Positions 43,309 to 52,704 of a stretch of DNA of 64,000 bases are shown here, in pieces. Numbering within the stretch: position 1 is the first letter of the stretch; every line of letters starts with the position of its first letter. The stretch spans positions 310,001-374,000 of the forward strand of contig NZ_JABAIM010000003.1 in NCBI RefSeq assembly GCF_012641365.1. The letters are read 5' to 3'. The notes beneath the pieces were generated by a model. The model ran no database searches and had not been told where the DNA came from. It saw nothing but the letters and a program-made list of their open reading frames with translations. Made by a program: the position numbers and the translations under genes. Source of the stretch: Leeia aquatica. Lineage in GTDB: Bacteria; Pseudomonadota; Gammaproteobacteria; Burkholderiales; Leeiaceae.

Positions 43309-44781
43309 ATGCCTAGCCTGTCACAACTGCCCCACCAGAATCGTTTTGCCCGCCTGCCAGAAGGCTTTTTTGCCTGGCAAGCACCCGATCCCCTGCCCGC
43401 CCCCTGGCTGGTCAGCGCCAATCTGGCTGCCGCCCGTTTGCTGGGGCTGGATGAGACAACATTCACCGGTCAGGAATTACTGAATTTGGCCAGCGGCAAT
43501 CAGCTGCCTGATTGGTGTCAGCCCTTGGCCAGCGCCTATGCCGGCCATCAGTTTGGCGTGTTTGTACCGCAACTGGGTGATGGCCGCGCGCTGTTGCTGG
43601 GCGAGGTTCTAGGGCCGGAGGGTCACTGGGAGGTGCAACTGAAGGGCGCAGGCATGACGCCCTTTTCCCGCCATGCCGATGGCCGCGCGGTGTTGCGCTC
43701 GTCGATACGGGAATACCTGTGCAGTGAAGCCATGCACGGGCTCGGCATCCCGACCACCCGCGCACTGGCGCTGGTAGGTAGTGACCTGCCGGTCTATCGG
43801 GAACGAGCAGAACCTGCTGCCGTGGTGGTGCGGCTGGCCCCCAGTTTTGTCCGCTTTGGCCACTTCGAGTGGTTCTACGCGCGCCAGCAGCACGACTTGC
43901 TGCGCCAATTGGCAGACTACGTGATCGACCATGATTGGCCTGACCTGCGCGACACCCCCGCCCCCTACCTGGCCCTGCTGCAACGGGTGATCCAGCGTAC
44001 CGCGGAGCTGATGGCGGCGTGGCAGGCGGTGGGCTTCTGCCACGGTGTGATGAACAGCGACAACATGTCCATTCTGGGGCTGACGCTGGACTACGGCCCT
44101 TTCGGTTTTCTGGACCGCTACGACGCCGGGCACATCTGCAATCACTCCGATCACAGCGGGCGCTATGCGTTTGACCAGCAACCGGGCGTGGCGCTATGGA
44201 ACCTGCAGATTCTCGCCAGCGTCATGCTGCCACTGTTGGACCGGGACGCCGCCATTGCCGCGCTGGAAGACTATGCACCACAGTTTGAAGCGGCCTGGCT
44301 GCAGCGCATGCAAGCCAAACTGGGGCTGGCGGGCAGCCAGCCAGTTGAGCAGGATGCCCCGCTGATTGAGGCCACCTTGCAGCTACTGCAGCAACAGCAG
44401 GTGGACTACACCCGGTTCTGGCGCCAACTCAGCCATGTCGGGCGGCAAGCCGGGACGGCGGACTTGAATCTGCGCGCCCTGTTTCAAGACCCAGCCGCTT
44501 GCGACGCCTGGCTGCAAGGTTATCGGCAACGGCTGGCCTTGACGTCTGGCCTTGATGACGAGCGACAAGCGGCCATGTGCGCCGCCAATCCCAAGTACAT
44601 CCTGCGCAATCATCTGGCGGAGCAGGCGATCCGGCAGGCCGAAGATGATCGGGATTTCAGTGAAGTAAACCGCTTGCTGGGCTTGCTGGCCAAGCCGTTT
44701 GAGGAACAGCCAGAGCTGGCGCACTATGCAGAGGCACCGCCGGACTGGGCCGCACAAATCTGCGTCAGCTGCTCCAGCTGA
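43309..44781 (+). CDS. selO: Protein adenylyltransferase SelO (YdiU family)
   Basis: 490 residues. Pseudokinase-like SelO marks: AGHQFGVFVPQLGDGRA, EVQLKGAGMTPFSRHADGRAVLRSSIREYLCSEAMH, GIPTTRAL and GVMNSDNMSILGLTLDYGPFGFLD. It ends ICVSCSS, with the conserved C-terminal Cys at the place of selenocysteine in eukaryotic SelO. It transfers AMP to Ser/Thr/Tyr of redox-linked proteins. Its stop abuts the stop of the convergent TetR gene with no space between, so no separate terminator is possible. Confidence 0.94.
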   Translation: MPSLSQLPHQNRFARLPEGFFAWQAPDPLPAPWLVSANLAAARLLGLDETTFTGQELLNLASGNQLPDWCQPLASAYAGHQFGVFVPQLGDGRALLLGEVLGPEGHWEVQLKGAGMTPFSRHADGRAVLRSSIREYLCSEAMHGLGIPTTRALALVGSDLPVYRERAEPAAVVVRLAPSFVRFGHFEWFYARQQHDLLRQLADYVIDHDWPDLRDTPAPYLALLQRVIQRTAELMAAWQAVGFCHGVMNSDNMSILGLTLDYGPFGFLDRYDAGHICNHSDHSGRYAFDQQPGVALWNLQILASVMLPLLDRDAAIAALEDYAPQFEAAWLQRMQAKLGLAGSQPVEQDAPLIEATLQLLQQQQVDYTRFWRQLSHVGRQAGTADLNLRALFQDPAACDAWLQGYRQRLALTSGLDDERQAAMCAANPKYILRNHLAEQAIRQAEDDRDFSEVNRLLGLLAKPFEEQPELAHYAEAPPDWAAQICVSCSS

Positions 44782-45360
44782 TCAACGGACAAACAGCTCC
44801 AGTGCGCGGTCGGCCACCCCATCAATATCCAGCCGCAGATTGGGGTCGTACCACTGCGCGGTCCAGTTCAGCGCACCAAACACGAACAGGCGGGTGATGC
44901 GCACTGAGGTGGGGATCGCGCCTTCGTCCTTCAGCGCCTGCAGGGTTTCATTCCACGACTGCTCATAGCGGTCCCGCAGGTTCACAATGCGAGCCTGCGA
45001 CTCTTCGGACAGCGATTTCCACTCATACAGCAGCACCGGGATGAAATCGCTGCCCCGCTCGAGCAAGGTCTTGAGATGAGCACGCATCAGCGCGCGCAGC
45101 TTCTCACGTGCGGTGTTCACCCCTTGCAGGGCCGTTTCCTGGTCTTGCAATGCCAGTAACAGCCCTTCTTCCATCACCACGAGCAGGATTTCTTCCTTGC
45201 TCTTGAAGTAATAGAAAATACTGCCCGATTGCATGCCTACCGCGTTGGCGATGTCGCGCACCGTGGTCCGCTCGAACCCTTTCTCGCGAAACAGGCGGGC
45301 GGCAGCACGCACCAGATCGGTACGGCGGTTGGCTTCTTCGTGTGTTTTGACTTTGGCCAT
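44782..45360 (-). CDS. TetR-family transcriptional regulator
   Basis: 192 residues. The TetR HTH is at about 15-60: RAAARLFREKGFERTTVRDIANAVGMQSGSIFYYFKSKEEIL split around the recognition helix GMQSGSIFYYF. The ligand-binding part (70-192) is helical, with SDFIPVLLYEWKSL and LFVFGALNWTAQWYDP, which resembles the KstR2/acyl-CoA-sensing subgroup. Its target is unknown; it is far from the PsrA-like operator at 12769 but could be tested on it. It reads away from the YcgR-like gene. Confidence 0.88.
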   Translation of the reverse strand: MAKVKTHEEANRRTDLVRAAARLFREKGFERTTVRDIANAVGMQSGSIFYYFKSKEEILLVVMEEGLLLALQDQETALQGVNTAREKLRALMRAHLKTLLERGSDFIPVLLYEWKSLSEESQARIVNLRDRYEQSWNETLQALKDEGAIPTSVRITRLFVFGALNWTAQWYDPNLRLDIDGVADRALELFVR

Positions 45361-45556
45361 ATGGTCACGCTGTCAGTGCAGCGCTTGCTTTATCCGGAAT
45401 ATGAGACATGATACCGTAACGTCCGCCGCAACACATGACACAATGCAGCACCAGCCGACACCCGGTCGAACAGACTGGCAGCCAGAACGGGGCAGCTTGT
45501 GCAATAATTCCATCAGGTTCACCTGCCAATGTGCCGCTTGCGGTTGAAGAGGAAAA

Positions 45557-46318
45557 ATGACCGACAGCCCCGAAACGGAAAACCCCGTCCCCCTTGCGAC
45601 CAGCGATGATCTGGCCCGCTATACACTGCATTCCGCCGTGGAAGTGGTGTACGTCCTGCGCACGCTGATCAAGAGCGGACAGATGGTGGCGGTGTATTTC
45701 AACCATGGCAAGGATTTCATGCTGACCACCCTGCTGGATGTCGATCCGGCCAAAGGCCAGCTGATTCTGGATTGGGGCGGTAGCGAAGCGACCAATCAGC
45801 GTTTCCTCAATAGCGAACGTAATGTGTTTGTCACCTCGCCCGGTGGCGTGAAAATCCAGTTCGTCACCACCCAGGCTCAGCAGGTCAGCTTTAATGGCCG
45901 CCCGGCATTTGCCGTTGCGGTGCCGGATACCGCCATCAAATTGCAGCGGCGAGAGTTTTTCCGCTTGGAAACGCCCATCAGCAATCCCTATCTGCTCACG
46001 GTGCATGGTCATGAGTCAGGTGAGCAGGTGTTACCCTTGCACGACATCAGCCTGGGGGGCGTCGGTCTCACCGTCGGCAACCCGACCCAGTTCAACTTCC
46101 TGGAAGAGTTGCCCGATTGCAAGCTGGACCTGCGGGAGTTCGGCATCCTGCCGCTGGCCTTGCAAGTGCGCAATGTGGTGACCATCGAACATCGCGGCGG
46201 TGGCATCAGCCATCGCATGGGTTGCCAGTTCATCTCCCCCCGCTCCAGTGTGCAGAATATTCTGCAGCGTTTCATTGCCCAGCTGGAACGTGAGCGCAAT
46301 GCCCTGCTGAAACGCTGA
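45557..46318 (+). CDS. YcgR-like flagellar brake protein with PilZ domain
   Basis: 253 residues; AGAGG precedes the ATG. An N-terminal YcgR domain (about 20-120) is followed by a PilZ domain with the c-di-GMP-binding RRxxxR motif (QRREFFRLETP, about 135) and D-x-S-x-x-G as DISLGGVGL (about 160). It should bind c-di-GMP and slow the flagellar motor. The presence of two chemoreceptors in the window fits a motile cell. Confidence 0.9.
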   Translation: MTDSPETENPVPLATSDDLARYTLHSAVEVVYVLRTLIKSGQMVAVYFNHGKDFMLTTLLDVDPAKGQLILDWGGSEATNQRFLNSERNVFVTSPGGVKIQFVTTQAQQVSFNGRPAFAVAVPDTAIKLQRREFFRLETPISNPYLLTVHGHESGEQVLPLHDISLGGVGLTVGNPTQFNFLEELPDCKLDLREFGILPLALQVRNVVTIEHRGGGISHRMGCQFISPRSSVQNILQRFIAQLERERNALLKR

Positions 46319-46319
46319 A

Positions 46320-46337
46320 CGGGCGGTTTCCCGCCCG
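46320..46337. terminator. Terminator between the YcgR-like and chemoreceptor genes
   Basis: CGGGCGG/CCGCCCG with TTTC loop in the 41-nt convergent gap; no long T-run. Confidence 0.6.
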
Positions 46338-46359
46338 CCTCATCAGCTTACATTTCTTG

Positions 46360-48006
46360 TTAGATCTTGAACTGGGCAATCAGTCGGTCCTGCTCAGTGG
46401 CTTGGGCCGACAGCTCATCGCTAAGCCTGCGTACTTGAGTCATGGCCTCATGATTGCTCTCGGTCATGCTGGCGATCTGCTCCACATTGCGGCTGATGAT
46501 GTCACTGGCCACCCCCTGCTCGGAGATTGCGGTGGAAATATCCGACGCCTTGACCACCGACTGCTCGGCCAGACCACGAATCTGCTGCAGTGAATCCGCC
46601 ACCGAGGCCGTCAACCCAACACCATGCTGTACCCGGCTGCTGACCTCCTGCATGGAGCCCACCGCCTGGCGGGTATCATCCTGCACCGCAGCGATGATAC
46701 GGGTGATTTCATTGGTGGCCTGCCCGGTCCGCTCTGCCAGCTTGCGCACCTCATCCGCTACCACCGCAAAACCACGCCCCTGCTCACCGGCTCGCGCAGC
46801 TTCAATGGCGGCATTCAGGGCCAGCAAATTGGTTTGATCAGCAATTTCCTTGATCGACTGGGCAATGCCACCGATCTCGATCGAACGCTGGCCGAGTTGA
46901 TCCACCCCGCGCGACGCATCGGTCACCACCCCGGCAATACCCTGCAGAGCATGGGCGGCCTCGGTGGCCACCTGGCTGCCACTGCTGGCCGCATGTTGCA
47001 CCTGCTCCACATCGTTGGCCACGCCGCGTGCATTGTCCGACACCACCCGGATACTGACTGACAGCTGCTCCACTGCTGAAGCCGTGGATGCGGCGGCATC
47101 CGCCTGCTCGGCGGAAACCGTCTCAACCTGCCCCGCACGCTGGCTCATGCCACCAGCGGCCTGCTTCACCTCCGCTGAGATGCGCTGGCTTTCCTGCAAG
47201 GTATTGCGCAAAGCCTGCATCAGGCTACCCAGCGCCTGGGTCATCCGGCCAATTTCATCCTGCGCTTTGGCGATCCACTGGTGGCGCAGGTCGCGCTGGG
47301 CTGCGGCCTGTTCCAGATCCGCTTCCATACGCCCCAGCGGCGTACTGATATCCCGGGATATCTTCCAGGCCAAACCCGAACCCAACACCACCGCTGCCAG
47401 CAACACCAGCAGGCTCCAGCGGATCGCGGCCTGCTGGCCTGCATTGCGCTCTTCCGTATTGGCTTCAATCTCCTTGAGGGCTGCAGCATAGGCCTTGGTC
47501 GTTGCATCTTCCAGCTGGTGGGTCGGTTCACGAACCTTCTTCACCGCCTCATACAGCGCTTTCAGGTCACCCCCCGCACCCATGCCATCTGCCACGCCGC
47601 GCATCCCGCCGGCGTAGGCCGACAGCAAGCCACGGAACTGCTCGGCTTGCTGTTTCAGTTTGTCCGCATCGTCTTGCAGCATCGGGTCAGCACTGCTCAA
47701 TACATTCAGCTGTGCTTCTGCTGCTTTGACCGAATCCTCCCACTTGCCGCGATATTCCTTGACCTTGCCCGCATCCCCCAGACCAGCGTTGATGAGCATG
47801 TCTTTCTCAAAGCGGCGCAGATTGCCAACTTCTGCCCTGAAATTCGCCAAGGAGGTCAGCATCACCCGCACCACAGCATCGCTGTGCCCTGCTGCCGCGC
47901 CCTGCACCCGCAAACCGCGCCAGCCCAGCAGCCCTACCACCACCAGCATCACCAGCAAGCCCACAAAACCCAAACGTATCTTCTGCCGCAACATGACTGG
48001 CATCAT
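46360..48006 (-). CDS. Methyl-accepting chemotaxis protein
   Basis: 548 residues; GAGGGAAT precedes the ATG at 48006. TM1 ([16 protein letters not shown]) and TM2 ([18 protein letters not shown], about 200) enclose a helical periplasmic sensor of the four-helix-bundle type. A HAMP segment follows, then the MCP signalling domain with the hairpin tip [34 protein letters not shown]. The ligand is unknown. No che genes are nearby. Confidence 0.93.
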   Translation of the reverse strand: MMPVMLRQKIRLGFVGLLVMLVVVGLLGWRGLRVQGAAAGHSDAVVRVMLTSLANFRAEVGNLRRFEKDMLINAGLGDAGKVKEYRGKWEDSVKAAEAQLNVLSSADPMLQDDADKLKQQAEQFRGLLSAYAGGMRGVADGMGAGGDLKALYEAVKKVREPTHQLEDATTKAYAAALKEIEANTEERNAGQQAAIRWSLLVLLAAVVLGSGLAWKISRDISTPLGRMEADLEQAAAQRDLRHQWIAKAQDEIGRMTQALGSLMQALRNTLQESQRISAEVKQAAGGMSQRAGQVETVSAEQADAAASTASAVEQLSVSIRVVSDNARGVANDVEQVQHAASSGSQVATEAAHALQGIAGVVTDASRGVDQLGQRSIEIGGIAQSIKEIADQTNLLALNAAIEAARAGEQGRGFAVVADEVRKLAERTGQATNEITRIIAAVQDDTRQAVGSMQEVSSRVQHGVGLTASVADSLQQIRGLAEQSVVKASDISTAISEQGVASDIISRNVEQIASMTESNHEAMTQVRRLSDELSAQATEQDRLIAQFKI

Positions 48007-48408
48007 GATTATTCCCTCGCCCCGTTATTCCTGCCTGCTGCAGGTTACTTTTTTATCCTAGATGCCTTTGGGAAAAACGAAAGCCTATTTAGTGATCGTG
48101 TTTTCCCGTCAAAACCACACTGTGTTCCAGCTGGCAGCTGGCTTCTGGTGCTGACCGCAGCGCCAGGCCGCGCTGCATTGAGTAAATCTCTCATTTGTCA
48201 TTATTACATTTTTATTAAAACGTTACATTTGAATATTGTATGCAATAAACAGAGGCGAAGGAAGCCGCAATGCCCCAGGCCGAAAGCGCGCGCACTGCAA
48301 GCTTGCAAGCACGGCACACAGTGCTGCACCACAGGAGGGGGATAAGGGGATCGGTGACGGGGCTACCCCGATGGCAAAGGTGCGGACACTGCGAAACCGT
48401 GCCTCGCG
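48007..48408. other. Gene-free interval with AT-rich promoter region and GC-rich folded segment
   Basis: About 400 bases. 48186-48250 is strongly AT-rich and probably carries the chemoreceptor promoter on the minus strand. 48250-48408 is GC-rich and can fold: GCAAGCTTGC near 48296-48305 is a palindrome, and CGGGGCTACCCCG near 48358-48370 forms a short stem that may end lnt transcription. A small RNA read from the AT-rich region on the plus strand is possible, but I match no known RNA family. Confidence 0.4.
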
Positions 48409-49914
48409 TTACACCGTCCGGCGCCAGCGCCCAGCTGTCAGAAACAGCAGCAGTGCCAGCCACAGCCAGTGGTCCCCCCATCGTAGATAGGGGGTCATTC
48501 CGCTGCGAGGCTGCACAGTCGCCTCCACCACTGCTGCGCGGAAGGGCGCAGCCTGCGCGACGACCCGGCCATCAAACTCAATGGCTGCCGTCATGCCGGT
48601 ATTGGTGGCACGCAGCATGGGGCGGCCCGTCTCCAGGCTGCGAAAGCGGGCAATCTGCAAATGCTGCGGCAAAGCCACTGAATTGCCAAACCAGGCCAGA
48701 TTGCTGCCATTGACCAGCAGATGCGCATCACGCGCCCCATTGCGCAGTTCATGGCCAAACAGGTCTTCGTAGCAGATGTTGCCTGCAATGCGCAGCCCCC
48801 CCAACGTAATGGGTGGCTGCGCAGGCTGACCGGGGGACATGTCCGCAAGCGGAATATGCAAAATGCGCAGCACCCAGCTGCTGAACGGCTGCAGTGGCAG
48901 GTATTCGCCGAACGGCACCAAATGCACCTTGCGGTACCACTGTGGCCGCTCGTCTGCTGCCAGCAGCAACATGCTGTTGTAGTAATCCCCGCTCGGCCCA
49001 CGCTCTGGCAAGCCCAGTAACAAGGCAGCGCCTTTTTGCTGAGCGGTACGCTGCAAGTCCTGCAGATAACCCTGCGGCAGCTGTTCCATCAATAGCGGAA
49101 AGGCCGTCTCGGGCAGTATCAGCAAGCGACCGCGCGCTGCATGGATCTGCGACTGATAGACCTCCAGCGACAACCGGGTATTGTCCGGATTCCACTTCAG
49201 GTCTTGCGGGATATTGCCTTGCAGCAGGGACACCGAGAGAGGTGCGCCAACTGGCGTGGTCCAGGCAATGTGTTGCCAGCCCCAGCCACTGCCGTAGATC
49301 AGCGCAATGAGCAAACCACCGCGACGCCACACCGGGCCGCGCCGGCAGCTCCCCATCCATAGCAGGCCGCCGGCCACCAGCGCCAACAGCAAGCTCACCC
49401 CATGCACCCCCAGTACCGAGGCCCAGCCTGCCAGCAGGGTGTCGGTCTGGCTAAAGCCCAGCGACAACCAGGGAAACCCGGTCAATAACACACCACGCAA
49501 GGCTTCACACAGGGTCCAGGCCAGCGGCATCAACAGCAGGCAACGCCAGCCAAGCGGCGCTGACTGAGCGGCACGGGCCTGCAACCACCCGGCCAGCGCC
49601 GGGTATACCGCCAGATAGACGCAAAACAGAAAGGTACTCAGCGCAGCCAGTGCCGGTGGCATGCCACCATACACCGACATGCTGACATACACCCAGTGCA
49701 CCCCGCCGAGAAAACTGCCAAGGCCAAACAGAAAACCCAGCCAGGCTGCCCGACGTGGGCTGGGGGCGTGGTGCAACCACAGCCCGAACAGCACGAACAG
49801 GGGCAGCGGTGCCAGCCAGCCCACCAGGAAGGGTGCGAAGGTAAACACCGTTGTGCCCCCCGCCAGCAAGGCGAGCAGGGAGGGCATACCGCGGGGCAGT
49901 CGGGGCGGTGTCAT
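48409..49914 (-). CDS. lnt: Apolipoprotein N-acyltransferase
   Basis: 501 residues from ATG 49914 (MTPPRLPRGMPSLL); the 516-aa frame would overlap corC. Six or more N-terminal TM helices precede the periplasmic nitrilase domain with the catalytic triad Glu (LILPETAFP), Lys (YRKVHLVPFGEYLP) and Cys (GNICYEDLFG). A final TM helix lies at the C-terminus. It N-acylates the lipid-modified Cys of mature lipoproteins. Last gene of the miaB-phoH-ybeY-VOC-corC-lnt operon. Confidence 0.94.
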   Translation of the reverse strand: MTPPRLPRGMPSLLALLAGGTTVFTFAPFLVGWLAPLPLFVLFGLWLHHAPSPRRAAWLGFLFGLGSFLGGVHWVYVSMSVYGGMPPALAALSTFLFCVYLAVYPALAGWLQARAAQSAPLGWRCLLLMPLAWTLCEALRGVLLTGFPWLSLGFSQTDTLLAGWASVLGVHGVSLLLALVAGGLLWMGSCRRGPVWRRGGLLIALIYGSGWGWQHIAWTTPVGAPLSVSLLQGNIPQDLKWNPDNTRLSLEVYQSQIHAARGRLLILPETAFPLLMEQLPQGYLQDLQRTAQQKGAALLLGLPERGPSGDYYNSMLLLAADERPQWYRKVHLVPFGEYLPLQPFSSWVLRILHIPLADMSPGQPAQPPITLGGLRIAGNICYEDLFGHELRNGARDAHLLVNGSNLAWFGNSVALPQHLQIARFRSLETGRPMLRATNTGMTAAIEFDGRVVAQAAPFRAAVVEATVQPRSGMTPYLRWGDHWLWLALLLFLTAGRWRRTV

Positions 49915-49927
49915 GGACACCGCGTGA

Positions 49928-50782
49928 TCACGCGGCATCCGGCCCGCCATGGCGCGCACGGCTCACCTGCAGCGAGTACAGGCGACGGCTATCTGCCCGC
50001 AACACCTCAAACTGCAGCCCGAACGCCTCAACGCGCTCGCCCCGCTTGGGCAGGTGCCCAAACTGGTGCACCACCAGCCCGCCGATGGTGTCAAACTCGT
50101 CGGTGGGCAGGTCAACCCCCAGGGCCTCGTTAAAATCGGCCACTTCGGTGACGGCCTTGACGCGCCAGCTGCCATCACGGTCTTGCAGCAGGTGGTCTTC
50201 GGTTTCATCGAAATCGTACTCGTCTTCGATATCACCGATGATTTGCTCGATCACGTCTTCGATCGTCACCAAACCCGCGACACCGCCGTACTCATCCACC
50301 ACCACCGCCATATGGTTGCGGTTGGCGCGGAACTCCTTCAGCAACACGTTCAGCCGCTTGGATTCCGGGATGAATACCGCCGGACGCAGGCTGTCGCGCA
50401 GGTCAAAGCTGTCCGGGTCGACGAAGTAGCGCAGCAGGTCCTTGGCCAGCAGAATGCCAATCACCTGATCGCGGTTGCCTTCGTACACCGGAAAACGGGA
50501 ATGCCCGGTTTCCAGCACCATCGGCATGAAGCGGGCAATCGGCTCCGCCACGTTAATCGTGTCAATCTGCGCCCGGGGCACCATGATGTCACCTGCGCGC
50601 AGGTCGGACACCTGCAGCACCCCCTCGATCATCGACAGGGCGTCAGCATCCATCAGGTTACGTTCAAAGGCAGCGTGCAGCAGTTCGACCAGTTGTTCAC
50701 GGTCTTCGGGTTCGCGCATCAGGAATGCGGAGAGCCGTTCCAGCCAGGAGTGTTTGGCCGGTGGCTTGGGGGAACCTTCCAT
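49928..50782 (-). CDS. ybeX: CorC/YbeX-type CBS-domain protein
   Basis: 284 residues from ATG 50782 (MEGSPKPPAKHSWLERL). Two CBS domains span about 65-190 (GDIMVPRAQIDTI; MAVVVDEYGGVAGLVTIEDVIEQIIGDI across the second) and a CorC_HlyC domain is at 205-284. No membrane segment: the short cytoplasmic YbeX form. It is linked to Mg2+/Co2+ efflux and ribosome maintenance. The conserved neighbour of ybeY and lnt. Confidence 0.93.
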   Translation of the reverse strand: MEGSPKPPAKHSWLERLSAFLMREPEDREQLVELLHAAFERNLMDADALSMIEGVLQVSDLRAGDIMVPRAQIDTINVAEPIARFMPMVLETGHSRFPVYEGNRDQVIGILLAKDLLRYFVDPDSFDLRDSLRPAVFIPESKRLNVLLKEFRANRNHMAVVVDEYGGVAGLVTIEDVIEQIIGDIEDEYDFDETEDHLLQDRDGSWRVKAVTEVADFNEALGVDLPTDEFDTIGGLVVHQFGHLPKRGERVEAFGLQFEVLRADSRRLYSLQVSRARHGGPDAA

Positions 50783-50855
50783 TGGGTTGGACAAGCAGGA
50801 ATGCAGATGTGGCTGATTATACGGTGTAACCTTGCGCGGCGGGCAAGCGATATTT

Positions 50856-51293
50856 TCATGACAGCGGGGCAGGGACCGCTTCGTACAGTTCGATCGGCAA
50901 GCCATCCGGATCGGGCAGGAAGGTAAAGCGGGCACCGGTATAAGGGTCCACCCTTACCGGTTCGCACGACACGCCAGCGGTAGCCAGGTGCTGAATCAGC
51001 CCATCCAGATCGCCAACCCGAAACGCCAGGTGGCGCAAACCCAGCGCTTCGGGCCGGCTGGGACGCGCCGGGGCCTGCGGAAAGGTAAACAGCTCCAGCT
51101 GGCGACCATCCGGCAGCTGCAGATCCACCTTCCACGAATCGCGCTCGGCACGGTAGTGCGCGGCCCGCTCCCGTAGCCCCAGCAGCTCGACATAGAAATG
51201 CCGGGCTGCCGCCAGATCGCTGACGATCAGCGCCACATGGTGGATGCCGCTGAGCCACTCAGTCGTCAATGGCGCGCCCGCCGGATTCGACAT
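50856..51293 (-). CDS. VOC-family protein, YaeR/GloA2-like
   Basis: 145 residues from ATG 51293, which lies 35 nt inside ybeY; a TTG after the ybeY stop is the alternative. One glyoxalase fold with [51 protein letters not shown] and [17 protein letters not shown], close to E. coli YaeR. The metal ligands (His, Glu) are kept. The family's substrate is not firmly known; lactoylglutathione lyase activity should not be assumed. It is inserted between ybeY and corC in an otherwise standard operon. Confidence 0.88.
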   Translation of the reverse strand: MSNPAGAPLTTEWLSGIHHVALIVSDLAAARHFYVELLGLRERAAHYRAERDSWKVDLQLPDGRQLELFTFPQAPARPSRPEALGLRHLAFRVGDLDGLIQHLATAGVSCEPVRVDPYTGARFTFLPDPDGLPIELYEAVPAPLS

Positions 51294-51747
51294 AAGGATC
51301 GGCAATGCCCAGACCGGCCAGCAGGCGGGTTTCCAGTGCCTCCATCTCCTCGGCTTCGTCGTCCTCCAGGTGGTCATAACCACGCAGGTGCAGCATGCCG
51401 TGGATCAGCAAATGGGCGTAGTGGTCGTGCAGGGCCTTGCCCTGTTCTGCCGCTTCACGCGCCACCACCGGTGCACACAGCACAATATCGCCCAACAGCG
51501 GCATGCCGTCGATGAGCGGGCCGTCATCGTCGAAGGTAAAGGTCAGCACATTGGTGGCGTAATCCTTGCCCCGGTACTCCCGGTTCAATTGCTGGCCTTC
51601 CTCCGCATCGACAATGCGCAGGGTCAGCTCAACTGGCACCGTCTCCGGCAAAGCCACCGTGGCCCAGTCTTGCCACTGCTTGCGGCTGGGCAGATCACGG
51701 GCCTTGCTCTCGCACTGCACCGTCAGGTGTAACTGCTTGCGGCTCAT
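51259..51747 (-). CDS. ybeY: rRNA maturation factor / endoribonuclease YbeY
   Basis: 162 residues from ATG 51747 (MSRKQLHL), in an ATGA overlap with phoH. The zinc motif H-x3-H-x5-H is [11 protein letters not shown], preceded by [13 protein letters not shown] and LLGDIVLC. It acts in 16S rRNA 3' maturation and ribosome quality control. Order phoH-ybeY-corC-lnt is conserved. Confidence 0.95.
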   Translation of the reverse strand: MSRKQLHLTVQCESKARDLPSRKQWQDWATVALPETVPVELTLRIVDAEEGQQLNREYRGKDYATNVLTFTFDDDGPLIDGMPLLGDIVLCAPVVAREAAEQGKALHDHYAHLLIHGMLHLRGYDHLEDDEAEEMEALETRLLAGLGIADPYVESGGRAIDD

Positions 51748-52694
51748 GCGCCCTCTCCCTGCCACTGGTCATAGGCGTGGATGATGCGTTGAACCAGTGG
51801 GTGGCGCACCACGTCTTCTGCCTGGAAGTGATGGAAGGACAGCCCGCGCACATCCTGCAGAATCTGCTGCACCTCCACCAGGCCACTCTTCTGGCGGCGG
51901 TCAAGGTCCACCTGGGTCACGTCACCGGTCACCACCGCCTTGCTGCCAAAGCCAATGCGGGTGAGGAACATCTTCATCTGCTCGGGCGTGGTGTTCTGGG
52001 CTTCGTCCAGAATGATGAAGGCGTGATTCAGGGTACGGCCACGCATGAAGGCCAGCGGGGCAATCTCGATCTGGTTGCGCTCAAAGCAGCGCTGCACCTT
52101 GTCGAAACCCATCAGGTCGTACAGCGCGTCGTACAGCGGGCGCAAATAGGGGTCGACCTTCTGCACCAGATCTCCGGGCAGGAAGCCCAGCCGCTCGCCA
52201 GCCTCCACCGCTGGGCGCACCAGCACCAGACGCTTCACCAGATCGCGCTCCAGCGCGTCCACCGCGCTGGCCACCGCCAGATAAGTCTTACCAGTCCCGG
52301 CCGGGCCGATGCCAAAGGTGATGTCGTGCTGCTGGATGGCTTGCAGGTAGCTCACTTGCCGTGCCGTGCGCCCACGCAGGTCGGGGCGGCGGGTGAGCAG
52401 AATCGGCCCACGGCTGTCTGGCCCGCCCGCATCCGGGCGCAGCGTTTCCAGTACCCCCAGTTGCACCTCTTCGACCTCGATGGGCCGATTGGCACGGCCA
52501 TACAGGGTTTCCAGCAGTTCGATGGCCCGCGCGGTTTTATCCGGCGCACCCTCAATGCGGAATTGTTCGGCGCGGCGGTTGATCTGCACCCCCAGCCCGC
52601 TTTCCATCTGTCGCAGGTTTTCGTCCAGCGCACCACACAGATTGGCCAGCTTCTGGTTATCGACCGGGGTAAACGCGGTTTCCAGTACCGTCAC
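51744..52694 (-). CDS. ybeZ: PhoH-like ATPase (YbeZ)
   Basis: 316 residues from GTG 52694, chosen because AAGGAG lies 7 nt upstream; a GTG at 52700 sits too close to it. Walker [10 protein letters not shown] and Walker [10 protein letters not shown], with [11 protein letters not shown]. An N-terminal KH-like region (about 20-60) suggests RNA binding. It works with YbeY in RNA/ribosome metabolism. Confidence 0.93.
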   Translation of the reverse strand: MTVLETAFTPVDNQKLANLCGALDENLRQMESGLGVQINRRAEQFRIEGAPDKTARAIELLETLYGRANRPIEVEEVQLGVLETLRPDAGGPDSRGPILLTRRPDLRGRTARQVSYLQAIQQHDITFGIGPAGTGKTYLAVASAVDALERDLVKRLVLVRPAVEAGERLGFLPGDLVQKVDPYLRPLYDALYDLMGFDKVQRCFERNQIEIAPLAFMRGRTLNHAFIILDEAQNTTPEQMKMFLTRIGFGSKAVVTGDVTQVDLDRRQKSGLVEVQQILQDVRGLSFHHFQAEDVVRHPLVQRIIHAYDQWQGEGA

Positions 52695-52704
52695 ACACAC
52701 TCCT

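Noticed and set aside
48240-48408. Cyclic-di-GMP (GEMM-I) riboswitch, suggested by GGTGACGGGGCTACCCCGATGG
   Set aside because: It resembles the 3' part of the Vc2 aptamer only loosely; the GGCAAACC and GACGCAAAGCC elements are not in the right order or place.
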